DNA of 64,000 nt from UBA1952 sp965246785 (GTDB lineage: Bacteria; Bacteroidota; Bacteroidia; Chitinophagales; Chitinophagaceae). Every line of letters begins with the position of its first letter. Within the stretch, counting starts at the first letter, position 1. A program made the position numbers and the translations under genes. Location of the stretch: assembly GCA_965246785.1 (NCBI GenBank), contig CBDFFM010000001.1, positions 1 through 64,000 on the forward strand, written 5' to 3'. Positions 39,970-48,916 of this stretch are shown piece by piece. Under the pieces are notes generated by a model. It was not told where the DNA came from. It saw nothing but the letters and a program-made list of their open reading frames with translations, and did no database searches.

Positions 39970-41211
39970 TTGTTCCTAAAATTTCTCGGTTTGCAATCGC
40001 TGCACAACATTAAAGAACTGCTGAATTTGCTTGCTCGCTCCAGAGACCTGCTAGCAGAAATGTTTGGGAAGCGAAAGTTATTTTCCTATAAGTATGACTA
40101 TGCTCTGGAGTTTCTTAATGAAGATGAAGTCGAAATACTAAAGAACAAAGGTTTACTGAGACAAAATGGCCCTTACCTTGAAATAGACGAGCAATACTTA
40201 CAATTCTTTGAGCAAGTGCTTGAGGTAAATGAAGAAATCAACATCTCATACATCAATGAAAATATTGGGTACGTCAGGGAAAACATCAACTACTATCTTA
40301 AAGAGACAACGGAACCTAGGAGAAACGCTTATCTAAAGACTATAAAAGCTGCGCTCCGCAAGTCAGGGCGTATTACCCTTAGAAATATTGTTGACCTAAA
40401 CAGGAATATTGAAAATGCGTTTAAAAGTGAACCGAACTACAAGATAAAAATTGAACGTCTCCAGCATTTTGATGAAAAGCGCCGAAATATCTCTGGCCTT
40501 ATCGAGCAAATGGAAAATCTGGTTGCCAGTGATGAACAAACCTTCTTCAAAACTGCGCTAGATGAGGAGCTAAAAATTATTACTACTGACTTGAGACTTC
40601 AAATAAATGTAGCAAGACATAACCTGATTGAAACAGAAGAGCAAATCATTGAGTACCTCAATCAGGTAAAACATCAAAGCGGAGTAGTAGAAAAGATCAA
40701 GCAGATAAAATACCTCAAAGACCAATTCGAGCTAAAGGCTAAAACAAATATTGAAACAATTCTGCAGGCAGCGAATGCCTTGTCCTTTGAAAGCAAGCCA
40801 TTATATCCACTCAGGCTTTCACTTGACTATCTGCAATCAGATGAAGCACGATTAAGTATTGAAAAGGTTGCCGCAAAACTGAAGAATGGAAAACGGAATA
40901 TCCTACCTGTAGCTGAAAATATCTCGCAGGAATATTTGCAAACAGAAATAGAAGAAGAGATTTTTATCAACCTCCAGGAATTACGAAATGGCTTTATCGC
41001 GTCTGGAAAGAATCTCTTTCACTTTGTTCTGGAATACAGCTATCCGAGAACAGTGGATTTTGAGGAAAAGGTGAACATATTCTGCCAGATGGTGTCCGCA
41101 TACGAGCATGAGTTTGACTTAGCTGATGAATTTCAAAAACACGACACGCTTGAGTATGCGCTGGTATGGCCGCGCCCGACTAACAACAGTTCTATGTTGT
41201 CACGAGGGTAA
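39970..41211 (+). CDS. jetA: Wadjet subunit JetA (MukF-like kleisin)
   Basis: 413 residues, helical throughout, with YDYALEFLNEDE and NEEINISYINENI near the N-terminus. Length, charge and position beside an SMC-like ATPase, a small MukE-like protein and a Toprim protein identify it as the kleisin of a Wadjet (JetABCD/MksBEFG) system, which restricts circular plasmids by loop extrusion and cleavage. The frame begins at a TTG 9 bases after a stop; ATG at 40060 would cut conserved-looking helices, so the TTG or an unusual start is preferred. It is convergent with the other jet genes, which is atypical. Confidence 0.7.
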   Translation: MFLKFLGLQSLHNIKELLNLLARSRDLLAEMFGKRKLFSYKYDYALEFLNEDEVEILKNKGLLRQNGPYLEIDEQYLQFFEQVLEVNEEINISYINENIGYVRENINYYLKETTEPRRNAYLKTIKAALRKSGRITLRNIVDLNRNIENAFKSEPNYKIKIERLQHFDEKRRNISGLIEQMENLVASDEQTFFKTALDEELKIITTDLRLQINVARHNLIETEEQIIEYLNQVKHQSGVVEKIKQIKYLKDQFELKAKTNIETILQAANALSFESKPLYPLRLSLDYLQSDEARLSIEKVAAKLKNGKRNILPVAENISQEYLQTEIEEEIFINLQELRNGFIASGKNLFHFVLEYSYPRTVDFEEKVNIFCQMVSAYEHEFDLADEFQKHDTLEYALVWPRPTNNSSMLSRG

Positions 41212-42068
41212 TGAATTTTTCTTGCTCTAACGCTTTTTTGTAACGGTGCATTAACCTTATTAATTCTAGAATACCAGATTCTCCGATATCGCTAATGCGC
41301 GGTTCGCGACTTGTCTGTTCATTGTACAAGGTGCGGTTCCCACGGGCTGATAAGGCCGTCTCTATTCCATCCGGCACAAAGAATGTTGCTCTCTGTCCAA
41401 GCGGCTTCTTATAACTGCTCAAATAGATTCGGATACCCTCAAAATCAAAATCACCAAAGTGCAGGTAGCGGTTGGGTATGTTGCTCATCCAACGCAAAAC
41501 ATCGCCTTGTTGCGACTGCGGATAGCGCGAGATGAACAAAGGACGTATCCCGTCAAATAAGTGCTTCTGACGCTCTACCCACCGGAAGTTTTCAGGATTT
41601 TCAATCCCGACAATTGTAACATCCGGCGCAGGTACGAAGGTTTCAAAATCGTAAATAAATTGAAAAGTACCAGGGAATGGTTTTAGCGGGAACGGTCCAC
41701 CATTTAAGCTTGCCGGAATTTCATCAAAGCAGTTAACCAAAAAGCCCTTAAATGTCCGAATGTGTTTCAGCTTAGAATCAGAAGAAATTTTCTATTGCCT
41801 CCGCTCTTGTCAGAATTTCGTTAGCATATCCGGCAATGAAACGTTCCAGATTTGCAACTCCAAAGCTGTTGAGCAGATAGGCGTCTAACTCTGCCGCCTT
41901 TGGTAGGGAATAAACATGGCGATTAGCGCCAGCTCTTTTTTTCATCAGAATGCCATCCTCATACATCCTGTCCACAACACTATGCTTTAATTGAGTTGAA
42001 GGAATCGTGCCTCCTTCTTTTAAAAGCAACAGCTTTTTTGCGATAGTAATTGGCAAGTTCGTCGGCAT
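41192..42068 (-). CDS. jetD: Wadjet nuclease subunit JetD, one frameshift
   Basis: Frame one (42068 to 41778) gives an N-terminal winged-helix-like part ending AEAIENFF; frame two continues SDSKLKHIRTFKGFLVN from about 41774 to 41192. Skipping one base near 41778 yields about 291 residues. The second part is the Toprim-like nuclease domain: IVGIENPENFRW and HFGDFDFEGIRIY supply the acidic metal ligands. JetD cleaves plasmid DNA after loop extrusion stalls. It follows jetC by two bases; its end overlaps the jetA end by 20. The shift is either inactivating or a sequence error. Confidence 0.75.
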
Positions 42069-42070
42069 AA

Positions 42071-45000
42071 CTATGCAAGGCTGGAAAGAATGCGCTTTAC
42101 TTTAGTGAAGCTCTTCGCATCCTTCTCCAATTTGAAAATATGGCGGTAATCCATTGCATTGTTTTCAGTTGGCGAACCATTAATGAGTAGGATATTCCGG
42201 TCGTTAGCGAACTGTAGAATGCCTTTTATATTGTTTGGATGCAGCTTTCCTATCTCATCCATCATGCAATGCAGCCGGAAATCTTTAAAACTTTTCCCTA
42301 CTCGTTCTTTGAATACATTTAGCAGCATGATGTTTATCATGGCCTTCACCAACACATCTGTTCCGTCGGAGCCGACATTGGACAGTTTTTCTACCCAGCC
42401 CGTATCGTTCTGATTCTCCTCAATTCTGAACTTAAGTTCAAAAGAATCAGACAACGATATATATCGCTCCCGGCAACTGGCCATGCTTTTGCAGAGTTGC
42501 TTTAGCAGATTAACAGCTTCCTTATTCAAGATGTTACTATCCGTCTGCGTGAAAAGATTTGCTACTCCGATATCATCGCCATGCTCATCATTGAACCGCT
42601 GTATCTTAAGTAATAAAGTCACCACCTGATTTGCGCTATCATCAATGCGCAATTCAATTCGCTTAATAGCACCCACAAAATTCTTACGCTCAAAATCCTT
42701 ATTTACATCGACAATAACTTTCCTGATTTCATCCCCCCGACTCATTAAGTGCTTTGTCTCTTTGCCCACTGAACGGATGATACTCGCAAAACGTTCTGCC
42801 ACTCGCTTTTCAAACTCATCAATTTTACCTTCTTCAACAAAATCTGCAAGGCTCTCAGCGAAATCAAAGTATTCGTCACTGTCAATAAGATTGGTGGTGA
42901 ACTTGAAAACGTTGTTGTCGGAGAAATTGCTAAGAAACTTATAGACCGCCTCATTTAGCTCTTGTACGCGTTTAATACTGCTATAGAAAGCATCGTTCAC
43001 TCCCTCTATTATGACTGTAATGCGCCGATGAACGTGAGGCTCCTTTCGCCCTGCTGGACAAGACATGACAAGGCTTTTGTAAGCTTCTGTTGATTGGAAT
43101 CGCTCAAAGGCTGCCGTATCCTCTTCCGCTTCTTTGAGCTCGGCTTCAATAAGAACGATAGCCGCTTTTATTGCCGATAGCTCACCTTGCAACGTCTGAA
43201 TTTGCTGTTGGTGCTTTTGTTTTTCTCCACTTGCCCTTTGCTCTAAAGCCAGCTTTTCCGCTTTGAATTCGTCAGTTTTGTCAAGCCATTCGTTTTTGTC
43301 CTTGTTATATCCAGCGACAACATCGCTTTGCGCCTCAATAAACGCAAGTTCATCGGATAGAATTTTCAGCTCGTCGGCCACTTTATCAAGCATTTTTATA
43401 TCTGCACCTCTGCCGGCAAGCTCATATTGTTGTTGTTCCGCAGTAGCAGCTTTTTGCTTCTCAAATTCTTTTAAAGCAACGGATTCCTCCTCATTCAGCC
43501 CTTTTAGTCGCTTCGCAAGCGCTTCGTCTATGGCAGCCATTTTTTTGCGGCTTTCCTTCTCTTTGTTCTGTAACATTTGCCGCAGAGATTCTTCCACGTC
43601 GGCATAAGCCTTCTTCGCTTTTTGATGAGCTTCGGAGAAAGCATCTATTTTATCTTGTATCTGCTGTAAGGAATCTGCTTTTTCTTTTATTGCCTTTTGC
43701 TCATAGCGCTCTTTATCAAGTCTTGCTTCCGCAGCTTTTTGGGTATGTCGCTCTATTGAATACTGAGCTTCCGCAATCCCAAGTTTGCAGACCTTCAGGC
43801 GCTGTGCAAACGCCTTCTTTGCCTTTTCCAACTGACCAGCTTGTTCTTCCTGCAAAGCAATAAACCTGTCATTTTGTTTCGTCAATTCGCTGTTGAAAGA
43901 GTCCAGCTCTTCCCTATATTGGTCAATAGTCTTTACATCGCTTTGCAACTCGTCCAAATTGATTGACACACCATATAATCCCTGCTGACCAGTGATTTTC
44001 GGAGCCAGTTCCTTATGAAATAGCGTTTGCTCATTGATTACTTTGCCAATTGATTCTTCCCACCCCGGCACTTGTGCGTTTAACCAACCGTAGAACGAGT
44101 CTTGGCTATCCGCAATTTTCTGTTCTATTGCTTTGATCTGAGATTGCACATCGGACGTAGCTTTTTTGAGCTTATCCAAATCATAGGCTACCCGTTGCTT
44201 AACTGCAGCTTCTTCCAACTCCCAATGTTTCTGTAGCAAATCACCTTCCCCTTTTAGTGATGATATTTTTTGAGTGCCCTGTTGGAGTGCCAGTGTGTAT
44301 TCTCCCAAAAGTGCTTTGGCCTCAACTATTTCCTTCTCAAAGGGCCGGGAATGTCGCAATCCTTCGCATTCCAGCAAGTGTTGCTGAAGGATGAACGCTG
44401 TATCAGCAGTTTGTGCCTTTGCTTGTTCCAGGCTTACTGAATGATTCTGACGAATGCTTTCAAGCTCTTTTCTTAGCTGCTCATTCGCCTCTTGATTGTG
44501 TTTAAGATTGGTCTCCTTTATCGCAAAACGGTCGGCCTGACGCGCCTGCTTGTATTCTGTAATACTGCTTTCCAGTTGCCGAAAAAGCAGCTCATATTTT
44601 TGGGTTACATCCTTGTATTGAGTGCGTAATACTTCCTGCTTTTGCAAAAGCCGCTTTTGTTCCGCTATAAATTCTGGCTTTTTTGACGATCGTGATAATA
44701 GCGTGTCAATTTGCAGTTTCGCGTAATAGCCGCTCTTTTCTCTGATGGTTTTTAGCTTTTCTTCAAATCCCCCTATTTGCTGTTGCAGCTTTTCCCAGCC
44801 TGATTCATGTCGCTTACGGGTAGCTTCAATTTTTTGAAGGAGAGCGTCCGATGCACGGCGTTCTTTTTCTTCCTTTTCGCGTAAACGCGGCTGCGTTGTA
44901 TGTACCTGCTCTGCGCAGAAAAGTAACTGCATAAAAAGCAGTTGCTTTTCCCGTTCCAAATGGCGAATAGCAGCGCGGGTTTCTGTTATATTTCCAATCT

Positions 45001-45709
45001 GCTTTATTACCGCCGCTTGCCGAAATACAGTTACATCTGCGAGTTGAGATTCAAAATCTTTGAGGTGATGCGTATAACTCTGCAAGTCAATTTCAACGTC
45101 CTCATCTGCTAAGGAGTTGATGATAGTCTGCTTAATAAATTCTGCTTCAAGCTTTGAATTGAGAAAAACATTCTGAATTGTACGCGGGATATTCTGATAC
45201 TGCTTGCTTTCTAAGAGCGCGTACTTCCTGAAATCCGGCCTGCCACTATTATTGCCATAAAGAATGTCCCGGTACTCTTCGTACCGGTCAACCTTGCGGC
45301 TCCAGTATATCCGGTCAGCGGTTAGTAAGCCGACAATATCCTCCCAGCGCTCATAAGCCCTTCCATCATCCGCAATAAAATACTGCCTTTTGTATGCGGT
45401 ATCAATGAACCGAAAACTTACTCTCCCCTGCGACTTAAAGGCAATGATGCAATAAGTGCCTCTCTCTGTGGTCACATCGTAAACCACATACGAGTTTTGG
45501 TAAGGGAAGTAATATTCTACAAACGACTTCTTGTCTTTAGAAAGCCCAAGCTTCGTTGTTTCAGCATTATAGAAGAAGAGAATAGCACGTAACAGCGTGG
45601 TTTTTCCGGCCCCTTGTGTACCGATAAGGTGTACGTTACCGTCAAGGGCAATCTCCGCATACTTTATCGTCGCGCTATTGATGAAGGTTATTTTACTGAG
45701 AAATCTCAT
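42071..45709 (-). CDS. jetC: Wadjet SMC-like ATPase JetC
   Basis: 1,212 residues. Walker A IGTQGAGKTTLLR (about 29-41), Walker B LHCMMDEIGKL (about 1150) and between them long heptad coiled coils (about 230-900), the SMC/MukB plan. The C-terminal INGSPTEN follows the D-loop region. It dimerises and drives ATP-dependent loop extrusion with JetA and JetB. Start overlaps the jetB end by 17 bases, so translation is coupled. Confidence 0.9.
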   Translation of the reverse strand: MRFLSKITFINSATIKYAEIALDGNVHLIGTQGAGKTTLLRAILFFYNAETTKLGLSKDKKSFVEYYFPYQNSYVVYDVTTERGTYCIIAFKSQGRVSFRFIDTAYKRQYFIADDGRAYERWEDIVGLLTADRIYWSRKVDRYEEYRDILYGNNSGRPDFRKYALLESKQYQNIPRTIQNVFLNSKLEAEFIKQTIINSLADEDVEIDLQSYTHHLKDFESQLADVTVFRQAAVIKQIGNITETRAAIRHLEREKQLLFMQLLFCAEQVHTTQPRLREKEEKERRASDALLQKIEATRKRHESGWEKLQQQIGGFEEKLKTIREKSGYYAKLQIDTLLSRSSKKPEFIAEQKRLLQKQEVLRTQYKDVTQKYELLFRQLESSITEYKQARQADRFAIKETNLKHNQEANEQLRKELESIRQNHSVSLEQAKAQTADTAFILQQHLLECEGLRHSRPFEKEIVEAKALLGEYTLALQQGTQKISSLKGEGDLLQKHWELEEAAVKQRVAYDLDKLKKATSDVQSQIKAIEQKIADSQDSFYGWLNAQVPGWEESIGKVINEQTLFHKELAPKITGQQGLYGVSINLDELQSDVKTIDQYREELDSFNSELTKQNDRFIALQEEQAGQLEKAKKAFAQRLKVCKLGIAEAQYSIERHTQKAAEARLDKERYEQKAIKEKADSLQQIQDKIDAFSEAHQKAKKAYADVEESLRQMLQNKEKESRKKMAAIDEALAKRLKGLNEEESVALKEFEKQKAATAEQQQYELAGRGADIKMLDKVADELKILSDELAFIEAQSDVVAGYNKDKNEWLDKTDEFKAEKLALEQRASGEKQKHQQQIQTLQGELSAIKAAIVLIEAELKEAEEDTAAFERFQSTEAYKSLVMSCPAGRKEPHVHRRITVIIEGVNDAFYSSIKRVQELNEAVYKFLSNFSDNNVFKFTTNLIDSDEYFDFAESLADFVEEGKIDEFEKRVAERFASIIRSVGKETKHLMSRGDEIRKVIVDVNKDFERKNFVGAIKRIELRIDDSANQVVTLLLKIQRFNDEHGDDIGVANLFTQTDSNILNKEAVNLLKQLCKSMASCRERYISLSDSFELKFRIEENQNDTGWVEKLSNVGSDGTDVLVKAMINIMLLNVFKERVGKSFKDFRLHCMMDEIGKLHPNNIKGILQFANDRNILLINGSPTENNAMDYRHIFKLEKDAKSFTKVKRILSSLA

Positions 45710-46259
45710 CGTGAAATTCTTCGGAAATATTGATGCTTACGATTAGCTCCTCAATGTACTTATAGCTGGCAACTACTTTGTACAATCCCGAGATTTCATT
45801 TTCCAGTTCGGCATATCCGGCATCTGTCAGCTTAATAATTAGCCGGCGAACGCGCTCAGCATGGGTACCATCCTCCGTAATTCGCCGCATTGCATCAAGC
45901 TTATCTCTCAGGTTGATGTCTACGCGTAACTGCACCTCAACATCGCTTTGACAGAAACGGAAACCTGGACTAAACGCATGATTGAAAGTCTTGAAGAAGT
46001 CCACAATATCTATCCAGCGGTAGGCTTGCTCTATCTTACGCTCCAGGTCTGCGCGTGTTTCTTTTCTTGCAAAGAAGAAATAATCATTCCCATGCTCCAG
46101 TATAAAATCTATCGCTTCAAAATAGGCATAGAGTTCATCGTACTGCTCTTCAATGATTTTATAGAGTTTGCCGCGCCTGTCACCTGCGCTGTCGTGGCAG
46201 ATGAATTGCCCTTTGCTCAGTAGCTCAAAAATCTCTGATGTCTGTTTTGGGATTTGCAT
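45693..46259 (-). CDS. jetB: Wadjet subunit JetB (MukE-like)
   Basis: 188 residues of mixed helix and winged-helix character with GNDYFFFARKE and RVRRLIIKLTDAGYAE. Small size, position immediately upstream of the SMC gene and overlap with it fit JetB (DUF4194/MukE-like kite subunit). First gene of jetB-jetC-jetD. No clear TAnnTTTG promoter is visible upstream. Confidence 0.8.
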   Translation of the reverse strand: MQIPKQTSEIFELLSKGQFICHDSAGDRRGKLYKIIEEQYDELYAYFEAIDFILEHGNDYFFFARKETRADLERKIEQAYRWIDIVDFFKTFNHAFSPGFRFCQSDVEVQLRVDINLRDKLDAMRRITEDGTHAERVRRLIIKLTDAGYAELENEISGLYKVVASYKYIEELIVSINISEEFHDEISQ

Positions 46260-46572
46260 GTCGTAAACTAATGGTGACAGTGTTCAATTCTAATTTCTAA
46301 TTTATCAGCATTACATTTTTTACTGTTGGCGTTGCGATACTTCAAACTTCTTCTTCAAAGTCCAACTTCCGCTTTACCCCAACCTAGGCAGTCAGATAAA
46401 TGGCCTTTCTCCCAATTCTCTAGCAAATCTATCTAGTCAGGTTTGAGATTGTGAAAGGAATGAGCATCATAGAGCCTGTAGAAAGACGCAACCTGGCTTG
46501 TGAATTTAGAAGAACTAAGTTTCTTGCCTATTCTAGTAGAAATGATCTACCATTCGTTCACTAAATTTGTTT

Positions 46573-46589
46573 GTTCACGTTTCGTGAAC
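46573..46589. promoter_or_regulatory. Palindromic operator-like site
   Basis: GTTCACG, a TTT spacer, CGTGAAC: a perfect 7+7 dyad directly before a short reading frame, as expected for binding by a dimeric repressor. No cognate regulator gene remains nearby. Confidence 0.45.
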
Positions 46590-46600
46590 GTTGAAATAAA

Positions 46601-46687
46601 ATGAACAGGCTAGAAGACATAGTTGCTCAAGCCCTTGATGCGCTGCATCAGAAACTAGACTTTACCGGAAATGTACTTGCATGCTAA
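46601..46687 (+). CDS. 28-residue peptide or gene remnant
   Basis: ATG to TAA, starting MNRLEDIVAQALDAL, an amphipathic helix. It is preceded by AAATAAA and the dyad at 46573. It looks like the first helix of a longer protein, perhaps a regulator or antitoxin, now truncated. Not recognised. Confidence 0.3.
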   Translation: MNRLEDIVAQALDALHQKLDFTGNVLAC

Positions 46688-46793
46688 GGCCAATAAAGAG
46701 TTTTATTCTGTAATTGCTAAATACTCCACGCCTATTTCAGCTTCTTCTTCCATAAAAACCTGTCAAAGCTTCTAAATGCTTTGAACTTAACGT

Positions 46794-47783
46794 TTACGGA
46801 TTTGGAAGTAGCTCAGGTGACTTAAAAGGCATTTTATTTCGCAATTGCTCGCTGACATAGCCAGTATATGGCGAATAGAGAGTATGCTTTGCATACGATA
46901 GCCTATCAACGCTTCTAATGATTTCCTCGTACGCCGTGACTTTCTCAAGAAACCGGAAGCCGCCAGCCTCGCAAAGCAAACTCTTACCATCTTTCTTTAG
47001 AAAAATCCAAGTTAGAAACTCAATGCTCATGTACACCTTCAAATAATTTTCCAGGCTATAGTCAGTCCCCAATCCAAACTCGTGTAGTATGGCGTGCCTG
47101 CTCAGCTCGTCGGTAATTTCCATATTCTGAGTATTCAAATAAAGCGACTCTTCTACAAAGCCTGTAATGAACGAAAACCACTTATCAAGGTATTGCGTTT
47201 CGTACTGTACAAGGTTTTTGATTTGGTTGGCTGAAAGGTTAAGTGGTTGTCCATTCTCATTATGTTCTGTTCGGTATTTTGCCTCCGCTCCTTCAATTAA
47301 TTCCAGCTTGAGCCTGTTGAAACATCTCTTTAAGTCGCTGAACCGAATGTCCTTGTTTTCCCTGTCGTGGTCATGAATAAGATACCTACGTAGTATGCCT
47401 TCAAAGATTGGAATAAGCGTCTTTATTGCCCCTTCGTAATCCCTCTGGAGCGTGAGCACGATGCTATGTTCAATGGATAGCAGGAAGGGTTCTATATAGA
47501 AGCTTCGCCGACAGTACCCGTCCACAAATGAGGCAGTAGATTCAAGTTGATAGAATTTACGCGCTATCAAGTTGCTAATGTTTTCTCTTTGGTCGCTGCC
47601 TGCCTTGCTCAAGTCGCCCAAGTAGGATAGCTCACCGCCGGTCAGAAAGAACGGGCACACAAAAAACCAACCATTGACCTTAAGAAATTGATTAACCTCT
47701 TCGTACTTTTCTAAGTACTTCAGTTCTCTAACCATCATTTCCTTATGTCGCTGATAGTGAATTTCTGCTAATGAATGCTTCAT
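46794..47783 (-). CDS. HEPN-like uncharacterised protein
   Basis: 329 residues, strongly helical. Near residue 230, RHAILHEFG followed by YSLENYLKVYMSIEFL resembles the R-x(4)-H motif of HEPN-type abortive-infection proteins (commonly NRHAILHG). The start codon overlaps the stop of the upstream disrupted gene as TAATG, so the two were a coupled operon before IS21 entered. HEPN proteins are often RNases; nuclease activity here is only inferred. A defence function is suggested by the Wadjet neighbour. Confidence 0.5.
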   Translation of the reverse strand: MKHSLAEIHYQRHKEMMVRELKYLEKYEEVNQFLKVNGWFFVCPFFLTGGELSYLGDLSKAGSDQRENISNLIARKFYQLESTASFVDGYCRRSFYIEPFLLSIEHSIVLTLQRDYEGAIKTLIPIFEGILRRYLIHDHDRENKDIRFSDLKRCFNRLKLELIEGAEAKYRTEHNENGQPLNLSANQIKNLVQYETQYLDKWFSFITGFVEESLYLNTQNMEITDELSRHAILHEFGLGTDYSLENYLKVYMSIEFLTWIFLKKDGKSLLCEAGGFRFLEKVTAYEEIIRSVDRLSYAKHTLYSPYTGYVSEQLRNKMPFKSPELLPNP

Positions 47784-47832
47784 TACGATTCCATTTTAGT
47801 TACAACAGCCAAATCAGAACTATAAGTGGATC

Positions 47833-47880
47833 CGCCGATCAAATTGACCACCTCGCGCCGATCCAAATTGACCACCCCTT
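47833..47880. repeat. IS21 left terminal repeats
   Basis: CGCCGATCAAATTGACCACC and CGCCGATCCAAATTGACCAC in tandem, complementary to the repeats at the right end. They are likely IstA binding sites. Confidence 0.8.
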
Positions 47881-48115
47881 TCACTGGCGAAGAGGTCAAG
47901 TTTATGCGGACGGCTTTTGTGGATGAATTTGATTTTTTATTGGATTAGTTACGCATTTAAATTTTTCTTTCCTTTTTTTGGAGAGGTCGTTTTCCGGGAC
48001 TTCCTTCCTGACTATAGCTGCCCAAAGATGCAAAAATGATCTTTGAGTTCAGATAGCTTTATCCATATAAATTTTTAGGCGACCCGCCCCCAAGCGGGTC
48101 AGCCGTATAGAAAAT

Positions 48116-48895
48116 TTATGTGGACAAAGCGGTTACGGGGCCGTCCTCCAGTTCTGCTTCCTTCGAGCCCCGCCTCTTACGCATCGATTCTCCCTTCAGT
48201 TCCAGCCGGTGTGCTCCGTGTACGATCCGGTCCAGCACTGCATCGGCAATCGTCTGCTCTCCGATCACTTCATACCATTTGCTCACCGGGATCTGCGAGG
48301 TGATGATCAGCGCGGCCTTCCCGTGCCGGTCCTCAATCAGCTCCAGCAGCATTGCCCGGCTCTGCGCATCAAAGGGCTGGATGCCGAAGTCGTCGAGGAT
48401 CAGCAGATGCTGACGCTCGATCCTGGCTACTTCCTTAATATAGGACCCGTCTGCTTTGGCCATCTTCAGTCGCGTAAAAAGCTTGGGCACATTGTAATAG
48501 GCAACCCGGTAGCCCTTGCTGCAGGCGTGATGGCCCAGCGCTGAAGCCAGGTAGCTTTTGCCGATGCCGGTGCTGCCGGTGATCAGCACGTTCTCTGCCT
48601 TTTCAATAAAGGAGCAGTCCGTGAAGCGCATGATCTGGTTCTTATCCATATTCCGGTCGGCCCCGTAATGGATATCTTCCAGCGCGGCCCGGTAGCGGAA
48701 CCGTGCATTGCGGATCTTCATGTCAATGCTGCGGTTTTGCCGCTCGTCCCATTCCGCATCGATGAGTTGGGCGATCAACTCGTCAGCGGTAAAGGTTTCC
48801 TCCCTGCCTGAGTCCAGGCTGGCTTTGAAGCTGCGAAGCATGCCGTAGAACTTCATCTGCTTCATTTTGTTCATGGTGTCTGTGTTCATGATCAT
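48116..48895 (-). CDS. istB: IS21 helper ATPase IstB
   Basis: 259 residues, AAA+ fold: Walker A LITGSTGIGKSYLA, Walker B LLILDDFG, and sensor ITSQIPVSKWY. IstB delivers target DNA to the IstA transposase. It follows istA by 21 bases. A hairpin GACCCGC/GCGGGTC at 48081-48100 may end the transcript. Confidence 0.95.
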   Translation of the reverse strand: MIMNTDTMNKMKQMKFYGMLRSFKASLDSGREETFTADELIAQLIDAEWDERQNRSIDMKIRNARFRYRAALEDIHYGADRNMDKNQIMRFTDCSFIEKAENVLITGSTGIGKSYLASALGHHACSKGYRVAYYNVPKLFTRLKMAKADGSYIKEVARIERQHLLILDDFGIQPFDAQSRAMLLELIEDRHGKAALIITSQIPVSKWYEVIGEQTIADAVLDRIVHGAHRLELKGESMRKRRGSKEAELEDGPVTALST

Positions 48896-48916
48896 AAGTG
48901 GTTTGGTGATAAATAT

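Larger units (their letters stand above)
46260..46793. other. Gap between jetB and the HEPN-like gene
   Basis: 534 AT-rich bases. It holds the palindrome GTTCACG-TTT-CGTGAAC at 46573-46589, 11 bases upstream of a 28-codon frame (46601-46687), and otherwise nothing I recognise. Confidence 0.6.

Noticed and set aside
47083..47783. HEPN-like gene as a named toxin of a known system
   Set aside because: The motif is a loose match and the partner is unknown, so no system name can be justified.
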